NCBI GenBank assembly: GCA_033439255.1
Contig: CM065889.1
Location: 1,550,001 to 1,614,000, forward strand
Direction: 5' to 3'
DNA length: 64,000 nt
Source: Hericium rajendrae
Taxonomy: Eukaryota; Basidiomycota; Agaricomycetes; Russulales; Hericiaceae
The number at the start of each line of letters is the position of its first letter. The stretch's first letter is position 1. Positions 24,401-34,054 of the stretch are shown here, in pieces. The notes under the pieces are model-generated. The model was given only the letters and a program-made list of their open reading frames with translations, was not told the DNA's origin and searched no databases. The translations under genes and the position numbers were made by a program.

Positions 24401-24505
24401 CACACAAGTCCTGTTGTGCAGTCGGTACCACTTGATTGGGATGGAGATCCACGGCTAGTTGAACTTGGTCGTGTCTTGCATGATCTCGGATGGGTTCGTT
24501 CATGA
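18434..24505 (+). pseudogene. Gag-like EG-repeat protein, split by E1 copy 3
   Basis: Start chosen at 18434 (MEFPKKVRNRR), followed by a basic AAAAARRAAWFG motif; an upstream ATG at 18365 is in frame. The frame runs to 19715, is cut by E1 copy 3 (19718-23780, AA duplicated) and resumes at 23783. Removing the element and one AA leaves 669 codons in one frame to the stop at 24505. Order: basic N-terminus, a Pro/Ala/Thr-rich low-complexity middle, an EG-repeat helix (EGHAAGWKEG, EGREEGLKEG, resuming after the insertion as EGLEAGKIEG), then a conserved-looking C-terminus with WADDCDSLPLP, PRDFSALRS, PFASLQRR and DWDGDPRLVELG. I recognise this as a family widespread in basidiomycetes without assigned function. 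Its position as the only gene between LTRs suggests a Gag role (inference). Read-through into E1 would add a foreign tail ending at 19759. Confidence 0.75.
19718..23780 (-). mobile_element. Short E1 transposon, copy 3 (4,063 bp)
   Basis: Bounded by CATCAGGAAATGAGG and CCAGGTTTACTGATG with AA on both sides (19716-19717 and 23781-23782). It lies inside the coding frame of the Gag-like protein. Nearly identical to copy 2, with occasional single-base differences (for example in the sequence next to the 80-bp satellite near 21765). Internal 80-bp satellite at about 20980-21750. Confidence 0.95.
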
Positions 24506-24550
24506 GTTCGCTGTTTTTTTTTTTCGTAGGCGACGAGGGCGTCGCCCATG

Positions 24551-24566
24551 TTTGAGGGGGGGATGA
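24551..24566 (+). promoter_or_regulatory. Polypurine tract of the LTR element
   Basis: TTTGAGGGGGGGATGA lies directly before the right LTR, the usual position for plus-strand priming. Confidence 0.6.
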
Positions 24567-24731
24567 TGGAGTAGGGACCAAGGGGGTCCCTCCTGCCATA
24601 TAGCATGTGATCTGCGGGAGTTTCCGAGGTGATTAGTCAGCAGTCGAGTAGTTAGCTGCCAGCATGTAGTAGCATATCCGGGATCTCACCACTATCCTAG
24701 GTCTTGCGACGTGACCTCTGGGCCTACTCCA
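24567..24731 (+). repeat. Right LTR (165 bp)
   Basis: Same sequence as the left LTR, ending CCTACTCCA and followed by the GCGG duplication. Confidence 0.9.
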
Positions 24732-24735
24732 GCGG

Positions 24736-27170
24736 GTTGTCAAGGGCATGCGCGGGTTGTCGAGGGCATGCGCAGGTTGTTCAGGCTGTGCACAGGGTGT
24801 CATGACGCAGTGTGGCATGCCGTGCCATAACCGAGCAGTGGCACAAGACGACTCACGATGTTGCTGAGTTGCGAGGCATGCAGCAGGGTGGCATGAGATG
24901 AATGTCGTGAGTGCATCATGGTGGTGGTGGTGACACGGAGAGGCATGGGGAGGGATGATTTGTGGCAGCGTATGAGCTGTCTGTGATGATGAGCGTGCAT
25001 GGCGGCATTTTGGTACTCACTTCCAAAGGTCCACTACGTTGGGGCAAGGTAGTGGGGGCATCGAGGGACAAAGATAGAGAGCATCACTCGATATTCGAGC
25101 GATGCTCTCTTTGTGAGTACATGAGAACAACCAAGATGAATAAGTTTTACTTACATTTGATATATTGATACCCTACTACTATAAGAACGAAAGGAATAAA
25201 GAAAATAAAGAGTATCACTCGTTATCGAGCGACACTCTCTTTGTTAGTACACCAGAACAGTAAGAATCAATGAATATAACTTACTTTTATGTCCTGTGCA
25301 CCCTACGAACGTCCCCGCGATGTTTGTTCAGACAAGAGAGAGAGTAAAGAGAGAGGAGATACAGGAGGACAGACGATAAGACAAGTTGAACATTGACTTC
25401 AACACGTTGACATCGACGCGCATCACCGGGGATTGCCGATCGGGCCGGTGTCCTGCCGGAAGCACAACGCATGTTGAAACGTTGAAGTCCTGCTCAATTG
25501 CTGTCTCCTTCTCCCTTCTACGTCCTGTTCCAACGTTTTGAAGACCGGGAGGATGATCTGAAGGGCAGATGGGGCTTGCTAGCTCCAGAGGTGTCTAAAG
25601 TAAGTAAAAATCTCATTATTCAATTGCTAATTGTCTCACATGGAGAGTACTGCTCGTGTATTGAGCAGTACTCTCTGTTTTCTGTGCTCCCTCAGCAATG
25701 ACACCCCGCACCCTGCTCTCCTGCATTCCACGCCCTACACCCCACCTCTCCCGTACCCCATCTCCCCATGTGGTCCACCTCACGCCTTGCTCGTCTCGTG
25801 CAAGATCCTGCACGGCTGGGTGCGACTTGCCTGTGCAGATTCACCAACGCATACGACCCCACATCTGCTCTGTCTCTGATGGTTCGAAGGTTGGAGGGAC
25901 GATCGGAATGGAGGAGGGGCATGGTGAAGGTCTCGGAGGTATCTCAGGTAAGTAAAAATTTTCATCTTCAATTGTTATTCATGCTAACATAGGGAGTACT
26001 GCTCGATAACGAGCAGTATTCCCTGTGCCAACTCTCGAACCCCCCTCCGTCGCCTCTTCCCTGCACCCCGCACCACGTGTTGCCTCTCCCGAGCCCTTGC
26101 ACACCCCTTTTTCCCGCGACCTATGCCCCAAGCCCATCACACTCCCCGCACTCTCTCGCTGGCTATCTGGGGGAGGACTGCTCGATATCGATAACCGAGC
26201 AGTACTTACCATTCAGCCTCCGTCGTCTCTCCCATCGCACTGGCCATGCTTTGCAAGCAATCTCTTCTGTGCCACATCTCCTGTACCTGCGCTGTCTCCA
26301 GCACTCTTTGCTGCATGCCGATATCCCCCTGCATGCCCGCAGCGTTGTCGACACAGCCCCGCAGGTCTCGCAAAGTACATACGCTTCGCACATGCTGCCC
26401 GTGCCGTACATGGCCCCGCAAAGTTGGAGAGAGAAGGTTCGAAGGCCTAGAGCTTTGCTGGGCTCCAAGGTGAGTAAAAAGCTCCTTACTTTCATTTGTA
26501 TTGTGCTAACTCGAGGAGTACTGCTCATTATCAAAAAGTACTCCCCATCTTTCATTTTCTGTCCTGCGTTAACTCTTCCTTCCATCGCCTCTCCCGTGCC
26601 CCGCATATCTCATGCCATCTCCCCCGAACCTCGTTCCGCCTCTGCTCTCCCAGTGTGACTCCTGCAGCCCCCGTCGTCTCCTGCACGGACTCACACAGTA
26701 CCCACACCTCGCGTGTAGTCCGCTCGTGCTGTGCACAATCCCGCTGGCACACATAGCCCTGCGGTGTCGTGCACGGCCCTGTGCATGTTTTTCTGTTGCA
26801 TGCATCGATGTCGTGTATGGTATGTACACCTTGCACGTTGCCCAGCTGTCGCATGTGGGTCCCGTCATGTCGTTCTGCCGTCTGTGCCTCGTGGGTGCTC
26901 ACTGCATCTCATGGGTGCCCTGCGCACCATCTGCACCTTTCATGTGCTGCCCGCATGCCATCCGCGAGCTCTGAGCTCATTATACATCTTGTTATCATCC
27001 AACTCAAGGAGTAAAATATTACACATGAATCGAACTTTAAACCATGAGCTTGTGTAACTTAACAAATGTCTATAAAGTCATTTAGAGTATAGACTCAAGT
27101 CTGATCCTAATCTCAATTCCTAGCCTGAGTCTGAGCTCAAGTTCAAAACACTACTATAATATCTGAAGTT
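24736..27170. other. Inner part of the long E1: hairpin-intron modules, no gene
   Basis: Minus-strand modules with hairpins at about 25078-25110 and 25203-25240 (CTAAC, then GAGTGTCGCTCG...CGAGTGATACTC, with a GTAAGT upstream on that strand near 25280). Plus-strand modules: GTAAGT near 25599 with hairpin 25643-25675 and acceptor CCCTCAG near 25695; GTAAGT near 25950 with branch GCTAAC near 25982 and hairpin 25992-26023; a hairpin without clear donor at 26172-26206; GTGAGT near 26470 with branch GCTAAC and a degraded hairpin at 26513-26545. The segments between them are C-rich and could be exons, but frames do not join into a recognisable protein. 26600-27170 holds no feature. Confidence 0.6.
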
Positions 27171-27179
27171 CCTGATGCT

Positions 27180-28207
27180 TTCTAGATAGTATACATCTGA
27201 TTATATCTGGCTGACATACATTTGACTTTGTCTGACAAGTGATGCCAATTGTATTTGAGATACACTTAATGATTGGAACCTATTTGAGAATGTCTAGATA
27301 GTCTTTACTTGTTAGATAAAATTTATAACATCTGATAACTGCATCAAATCTAATACATCTGGAAGTATCTGGATATAGCGATTCACCTGACTTTGTCTTA
27401 AAATCGGCAAATATCTGATTATAATCCAACATCTGACAAAATTTCTCTTATCTGATCAAAGTTCAAAAATCTGTTATGTCTAGAAGCATCTGAATGATAG
27501 AGATCTATCTGACTCTATCTGAAAAATAGCAATTGTCTGACATTTATTTAATGTCTGATAAGATTCTCTCTATCTGATCAAAGTGTAAAAGTCTAACATG
27601 TCTAAAAGTATCTGGACAATAGAGACTTATCTGACTTTTATTGAATGTCTGACAAGATGATCTTCATCTGACAAATTTTTAAGAATCTGATATGTCTGAG
27701 AACATCTGAACGATAGAGACCTATCTGACTTCATCTGAAAAGTAGCAATAATCTGACATTTATTAAATGTCTGATAAGATGATTTTCATCTGACAGATGT
27801 GTAAGAATCTGATATGTCTGAGAACATCTGGATGATAGAGACCTACCTGACTCTATCTGAAAAGTAGCAATAATCTGACTTTTATTGAATGTCTGACAAG
27901 ATAACCTTCATCTGATAGATGTTCAAGAATCTGATATGTCTGAGAACATCTGGACAATAGAGACCTACCTGACTCTATCTGAAAAGTAGCAATGGTCTGA
28001 CTTTTATTGAATGTCTGACAAAATTACCTTCATCTGACAGATTTTTAAGAATCTGATAGGTCTGCTTATATCTGATATTCTTCTGATTTTACAAAATGAT
28101 CTACACACTATTTTATTCATATGTGAGTCAGACAAATGAACCTATTCAGAACTCTCAGACAAAAGTTAGACAGTCAGACTAGTCAGAAGATTCCTCATTT
28201 CCTGATG
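27180..28207. repeat. Right subterminal repeats of the long E1
   Basis: Diverged units of about 120 bp with GATAGAGACCTATCTGAC and CTTCATCTGACA, same type as 4200-5200, ending at the tip CCTCATTTCCTGATG. Confidence 0.75.
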
Positions 28208-28371
28208 ATGGTAGCTATGATAGCTTATGCCTTATGCTATGACAGCTATGACAAGCTATGATAGCTTTGCATAGTTTACTTGACTGCTATATATAAAAGA
28301 GGACAGCTATGGACCTAGAAAAGCTATGTAGCTAATATAGTGTTATATACCAGTGACATATTTCTCAGATG

Positions 28372-29500
28372 TTGACCTTGAGGTAGCTATAGATTTTATA
28401 GAGATTTATAATCAATCTGACAAGTGAGACTTTACATCATTTATGCACTGTTTCTAAATATAACTAACAATGAAAAAGGAATCATATTGCTGTGCAAAGC
28501 ATCGGCCCTCTTCCACCAAGTAAATCAAAATAAACTAAAAGTTGCTTCAATCCATGTACTAGACATTTGCTGATGTGGCAAGTGGTTGACAAAGTTATTG
28601 TAAACTCAAGGTTGTGAGTCATCTTTAGCTGTAAACTGCCTCTAGATCAGTAGACTAAGATCACAGATCACATCTATACAAAATAGTACTACAGCATGAT
28701 GCATAAGGGCTTGTTGAGAAGCAATTATATAGAGCTTTCAAATATATCTAAGAATATAATGATCAGACAAAAACTGATTGAGATAGATCAAGATCTCTTG
28801 TTTAAGAGGATCAGAAGCAGAAATGGTCCTGCACAAATGAGTTCTGCAAATATCAGACTGTATAAGGCCTTATTTAAAAGCAATAAATCAGACCTTTCCA
28901 ATGCATCTAAGATTGAGAAAAAGCGCCCAAAATTGACTAAGATATCATTTAATCTTTCTTCAAAACAAAAATGCATTGCATGCCATGAGTTTAACACATA
29001 ACATAGCGTATAAGGGCTCGTTGGAAAGCGGATGAAAAGACCTTTCTGATGCATCTAAGAGTGTCGAAGTCGGATACAAATTGAGCGAGGTACCCCTCTA
29101 TCTTCTTCTCAGAAGATCGAAAACAAAAATGGATTGCATCTTATAAAATTTTCACATGACACAGTCTATGAGGGCTTGTTGAAAAGCGATTATTCATCCC
29201 TTTCCAATGCATCCAAGATCGAGAAAAAGTGCCCACAATTGACTAAGATATCAATCAATCTTCTTCCAAAACAAAAATGCATCGCATTCCACGAGTTTTT
29301 CACACAACACAGTGTATAAAGGCTTGTTGGAAAGCGGTTGACAAGACCTTTCGAACGCATCTAAGAGCGTCGAAATCCGATACAAATTGAGCGAGCTACA
29401 AGCATCAGATCATATGTCTTTGTTCAATTGTGGCTATGTGGCTGATTTAAACTCCGATTAAAAGACATATCTGACGAGTTTGCTCTGAAATACCTCTCTC
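28372..29500. repeat. Outer-element sequence with diverged units, no gene
   Basis: 28372-28524 continues the flank of E2 copy a (same as 57427-57575 after copy b) up to CTCTTCCACCAAG, then diverges. From 28690 to 29400 diverged units of about 150 bp share GGCTTGTTGGAAAGCGG, CCTTTCCAATGCATCTAAGA and AAACAAAAATGCAT. The short ORFs (28696-29001, 29134-29319) are repeat translations. Confidence 0.55.
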
Positions 29501-29519
29501 TCTGTAACCACCACCATCT

Positions 29520-30560
29520 CTACTCTTGAAGGTAAGTTTGTTATCTTTGTTACCTTTGACTTCATTTTCGCTTTTTTGTAGTTATGTGACTACTACTCAT
29601 AAGGTAAGTATTGTTAACTTTGTTATCTTTCTGATCTTTTTCGCTTTTTTGTAGTGTTACTACACTTCTAAGATAAGCATTTGTGATCTTTGTTATGTTT
29701 CTTACACTAATGTTGTTATCTTTTTTGTACACTTTCGCTTTTTTGTAGTCATTGCTACAACTGTAAGGTAAGGTTTGTTACCTTTTAAGCTGTTATCTTT
29801 TCGCTTTTTGTAGTGTTTGTTACATTGTTAAGGTAAGGTTTGTTATCTTTATTATCTGATTACAACTGATGTTGTTATCTTTTTTATACACTTTCACTTT
29901 TTTGTAGTCATTGCTACAATTGTAAGGTAAGTTTTGTTATCTTTCTTATGTTTTCGCTTTTTGTAGTGTTTGTTATATGATTAAGATAAGTTTTGTTATC
30001 TTTATTATCTTATTACAACTGATGTTGTTATCTTTTTTTTTCTAGTTCATTTTCGCTTTTTTGTAATCTTTGTTATACTTCTAAGGTATGATTTGTTATC
30101 TTTCTTATCTTGCTTACACTAATGTTGTAATCTTTTCACTATATTTCATTTTTTTATAATCTTTCTTATTATTGTAAGTTCTGTTTTGTTATCTTTTCTT
30201 ACATTTTCGCTTTTTGTAGACTTTGGTATACTTTTAAGGTAAGCTTTGTTATCTTTCTTATATTTCTTACATTTATATTGTTATCTTTTTAGTAGATTTT
30301 CACTTTTTGTAGTCTTGACTACACTTCTAAGATAAGTTTTGTTATCTTTGTTATCTTGTTAAGACTAATAAAGTTATAGTTTTTCAGATTCATTTTTGCT
30401 TTTTTGCAGTCATTATAAGGTAAGGCCCTTGTTATTTTTGTAGTCTGTTTTACTTTTTTGGTAGTTCTAAGATAAGTCTTATAATCTTTATTATGTTTTT
30501 CAGCCTGATGTTGTTATATTTGTAGCCTTTTTTGCTTTTTTTGTAATTGGGATGATTACT
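29520..30560 (+). repeat. Micro-exon array: 11-12 tandem intron-like units
   Basis: Units of roughly 65-100 bp: AAG|GTAAG or AAG|ATAAG donor, TTTGTTATCTTT, often ACTAATGTTG or ACTGATGTTG as branch-like site, TTTTCGCTTTTTTGTAG acceptor, then an 18-19-nt segment such as TCATTGCTACAACTGTAAG leading into the next donor. The donor/acceptor layout persists while the rest drifts. Some units show GTAA instead of GTAG at the acceptor. No open frame runs through it. Confidence 0.7.
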
Positions 30561-30599
30561 TAGGTAGTTGATATGATGTTTGTCTAGCCTATAGATATA

Positions 30600-30901
30600 T
30601 TAATTGATTGAAAAGCATAAATTCAGGGTATAATATCAGATTTAAAATTGCTATCAGGTTTAAAGCTGCTGTCAGCTTTAAATCTGAGGCCAGACATAAA
30701 ATCTGGAGCCAGACATGAAATCTGGAGCCAGACATAAAATCTGGAGCTAGGCATAAAATCTGAGATCAGAAGTAAAATCTAAGGTCAGATATAAATCTGA
30801 TTGTATCTGTGGTACTATACCCTGCATGATTGCCTGATGTGTCTGAATGTTGCTCCCAGGTGCAATCAGACATGGCCAGAAAGTTTGTAAGAGTACTGAT
30901 G
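30600..30901 (-). mobile_element. Right end of a CATCAGTACTC-tipped element
   Basis: Ends GTAAGAGTACTGATG at 30901 after repeated CCAGACATAAAATCTGGAG words and ACTATACCCTGC, the inverse of the subterminal words at 6587-7100. Flanked by TA; the matching left end is not certain. Confidence 0.55.
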
Positions 30902-33010
30902 TATCATCAAGTATATTTCAGACACTTCAGACTTCTAATTTCTGTCAGATATAAGTAAATTTGTTAGATGATGGACAACTTTTCAGATACAATCAGACAG
31001 GTTTTTATCATTAAGTATATTTCAGACACTTCAAACTTCTAATCTCTGTTAGATATAAGTAAATTTGTTAGATGATGGACAACTTCTCAGACAGTTATAA
31101 CTTTTCAGATATAATTAGATGAATCTCTATCATCAAGTGTATTTTAGACACTTTAGACATATTTGCTTTCATTAGATGTCATTGCTTTTGTCAGATAAAC
31201 AATGTTATTTAGATACAATCAGACAGATCTCTATTATTGAGTATTTTTCAGATACTTCAGACTTCTAATATCTATTAGATATAAGTAAACTTGTTAGATG
31301 ATAAAAAACTTCTCAGACAATTACATCTGTTTAGACTTAGTAGAAGAGGGCTGATGCTTCACACGGCAATACAATTTCTTTTTCATTGTTAGTTATATTT
31401 AGAAACAGTGCATAAATGATATCAAGTCTTACTGGTCAGATTGATTATAACTCTCTATAAATTCTCTAGCTACCTCAAGGTCAAGATCTTGAAAGGAAGA
31501 TCTCAAATTTGAGTTTTGATTTTTGAGTTCTGGATGGATTGGGGCCTATATAGCATGTCTGAAAAGTGATTAATCAGTACATTCCAGTGCATTTTAGAAC
31601 AATTAAATCAGTGGAGAACTGCTAGACTTATCTCAAGGTCAAGATCTTGGGAGAGAGATCTCAGTTTCAAGTTTTGATTTTTGAGTTTTGGATGAAATGG
31701 GGTCTATGTAGCATGTCTGGAAGGCAATTAATTAGGACATTCCAGTGCATTTTAGAACAAGTGAATTGGTGAAGAACTGAAAGACTTATCTTAAGGTCAA
31801 GATCTTGAGGGGGAGATCTCAGTTTTGAGTTTTGATTTTTGAGTTGTGTATGGAATGGGGCCTATGTAGCATGTCTGAAAAGCGATTGATTAGTACATTT
31901 CAGTGCATTTTAGAACAAGTAAATCGGTGAAGAACTAAGGGACTTACCTAAAAATCATTCAGATGATGATGATTGGTTAATTGCTCACCAGACAGATAGC
32001 CTATCACAGCTCAGAAGATATGAACTGAAAGCAGCTATCAATGTGGTTTTGATAAGCTCTAATACATACTGGTTTGTGTAAGATTCAGAGACCTATAAAG
32101 AAATTAGTCTGCCAGCTCAGCAAGTGAGATACATACAAGACGACCAAGGTGAGCCGCCAGGTTGAGTACCTCCTAGTTCCAAACTGTCAACCACTCAGTG
32201 AATAACTTGGAGATACCCGTCGAGCCTTGCAGCCAATATGACAAGCATGCAGGATGCAAAGCTCATGAAGAAGCAAGACTTTACTGCTAGTGCTTCAAAA
32301 CTGAAATTTTGATTATATAATCAGTCTTCAAAACCATAGATTTATAGGCATTTCTGTACTGATAATATACTATAAGAGTAGACATTGTACTAATACTAAT
32401 TGCTCATTGATTATATCATTTTTAGTATCAAAAAATATCAAAAAAGTCTAGCATGAACTGGAATTGAACTTGCAAACTCAAGAGAACCACTGAGTTTTGA
32501 TTATGTAATCATCACATGATCAATACCATGGTACGGCCATACCATGGTGAACAACACATGACTACCTTCACCATGGTATGGCCATATCATAGTAAAGCAC
32601 TGCTGCATTGGAGCTCATACTAAGACTGAATTTTTCAACAGTCATTAAATGATTTGATCACATAGTATATTGCTATATAGTATATATACTTATTGAGTAT
32701 GCTCAATGTATACTAAAAATGATTGAGCAACATAGATCACAAAACTGAGTTTTTGTGTGAGTTCTACATGGATCATAACACATAAAATATGACATCAGAA
32801 ACCCTACAAACTTTCTTATAAAATCTGATTGAAACTGATAGCAAGAATCAGACAAGTCAGGTTAATAATATGGGTGTAATCCTACAGGTATAATCAGAAA
32901 AACATCTGAGATCAGATATCATTTCTGATGTCAGATATTAAATCTAGCTACAGATATCAAATCTGACTATAAATTAAAATCTGACTACAGATATCAAGTC
33001 TGATTATAAA
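30902..33010. repeat. Outer-arm repeats in inverted orientation, no gene
   Basis: 30902-31330: units with ATCAAGTATATTTCAGACAC. 31342-31500: inverse of the flank seen at 28372-28524. 31450-31960: 158-bp intron/exon units on the minus strand (donors near 31627, 31785 and 31942). 32150-32235: inverted tRNA-like segment. 32520-32595: two degenerate copies of the CCATGGTACGG palindrome. A diverged CATCAG tip starts near 32792. Confidence 0.6.
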
Positions 33011-34054
33011 TAGTCAGACTAGAAAGCGATGAATGAGTAGCATCTGATTCACTTGAGAACAAGTGAATCGGTGAACAATTGACTGAGATAACTAAGGATC
33101 AAGCATACTAGGAGGAGAAATACAGAAGTGCTTCATATTCTACAAGTTCTGCATAGATAAACACACATAAAATACAGCTAGAAAGTGATGAATGAGTAGA
33201 TTCTGATGCACTTGAGAATGAGTGAATTGGTCAAGAATTGACTGAGCTAGCTGGGAATCAAGCATCCTAGGAAAAAAATACAGGAATGCTTTACATTCTG
33301 CAAGTTCTGCATGGATCAAGATGCATAAAATATGACTAGAAAGCAATAAATGATCAGATTCTGATGCATTTAAGAATGAGTGAATTGGTCAAGAACTGAT
33401 CAAGTTACAGTAAACAAAGTGTAAAAGAAAAAGTTCAGCTAGAGCTAGAATTGAACCTGCAAACTCGTCAGATTGAAGATGTGTAATTATATAAGCCAAC
33501 TGCCTAATGGGCATAGTCATCATTCACATGTCATTTTCACTATGAAAAGACGGTATAGAGTAAACGATTTTAAGGAATCGTAATACAATCAGATAAATTT
33601 TTATTATCAAATATATTCTAGACATTTCAGAGTTTAGTATATTCATGAATTGGTGAGCTTTGCATTAGATAATTAACTTGTCTTAGATGTGTTCAGATAG
33701 ATGCTTGTTGTTAGATAATTGTTTTGAGTCATTTTCTTACACTTTATATCAAAAGTCTAAAAGGATAAGAGTTCTTACATAGAAATAGTGACATCACTTA
33801 TCTAATTGTACTTGTCATACTGTAAAGATAAAAGATTACATCAATTAGTTCAAAATTATTTCATTAGCATGATGATCAGAAAACTTGTTTACATAGTAAG
33901 TATAAAAGGAATCTAAGGAATAAGTATGTCTAAAGTCAGTAGGAAGAAATTCTGCTTCAAAAACAGGCATCAAATGAGCTCCTTGCAAGATACTATCAAC
34001 ATGAATTACAGAACGAATATTGTTGCCATCTTCATCAAGTTCTCGCTCTACAAT
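33011..34054. repeat. Inverted 165-bp repeats, tRNA-like arm end and AT-rich spacer
   Basis: 33020-33420 is the inverse of the arrays at 7790 and 9180. 33440-33584 is the inverse of the tRNA-derived segment at 7621-7770, ending GGAATCGTAA. From 33590 to 34054 the sequence is AT-rich, with a few TCAGA words, and leads into the transposase relic. Confidence 0.6.

Larger units (their letters stand above)
17996..24731 (+). mobile_element. Gag-only LTR retrotransposon, interrupted by E1 copy 3
   Basis: Two identical 165-bp direct repeats flank one interrupted gene, with GCGG on both sides (17992-17995 and 24732-24735) as a 4-bp target duplication. Behind the left LTR is TTGGTGATGAGAGCGG (18163-18178), which resembles initiator-tRNA primer sites; before the right LTR is the purine tract GAGGGGGGGATGA. 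Without E1 copy 3 the element is 2.67 kb. It encodes no protease, reverse transcriptase or integrase, so it must depend on another element's enzymes. Identical LTRs point to recent insertion. Confidence 0.85.
16918..28207 (+). mobile_element. Long E1 transposon (11.3 kb including insertions)
   Basis: Same tips as the short E1 (CATCAGTAAACCTGG left, CCTCATTTCCTGATG right) with AT on both sides (16916-16917 and 28208-28209). Own sequence is about 4.55 kb: TCTGA-rich left part to about 17800, TGCATG-like sequence around the LTR insertion, hairpin introns at 25.1-26.6 kb and 122-bp-type subterminal repeats at 27.2-28.2 kb. The LTR element at 17996-24731 is inserted in it. It differs from the short copies inside, having no 80-bp satellite of its own. 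No transposase gene recognised. Confidence 0.85.
10926..28371 (+). mobile_element. E2 transposon, copy a (17.4 kb including insertions)
   Basis: Left tip CATCTGAGAAATTTG at 10926, right tip CATATTTCTCAGATG ending at 28371, TT duplicated on both sides. Joining the flanks gives CAAGATCTTGACCTTGAGG, exactly the uninterrupted phrase of the neighbouring 158-bp repeat, which proves the insertion. Own content is only about 2.1 kb: AGCTATG minisatellite, TGCATG-rich block and intron-like T-rich array. The rest is a short E1 (12840-16902) and a long E1 (16918-28207). No transposase frame is visible; non-autonomous. Confidence 0.85.

Noticed and set aside
6587-30901. A single 24-kb element between CATCAGTACTC tips
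   Set aside because: Flanking dinucleotides differ (CA and TA) and the flanks do not belong together: TGCATG-rich on the left, TCAGAC-rich arm on the right.
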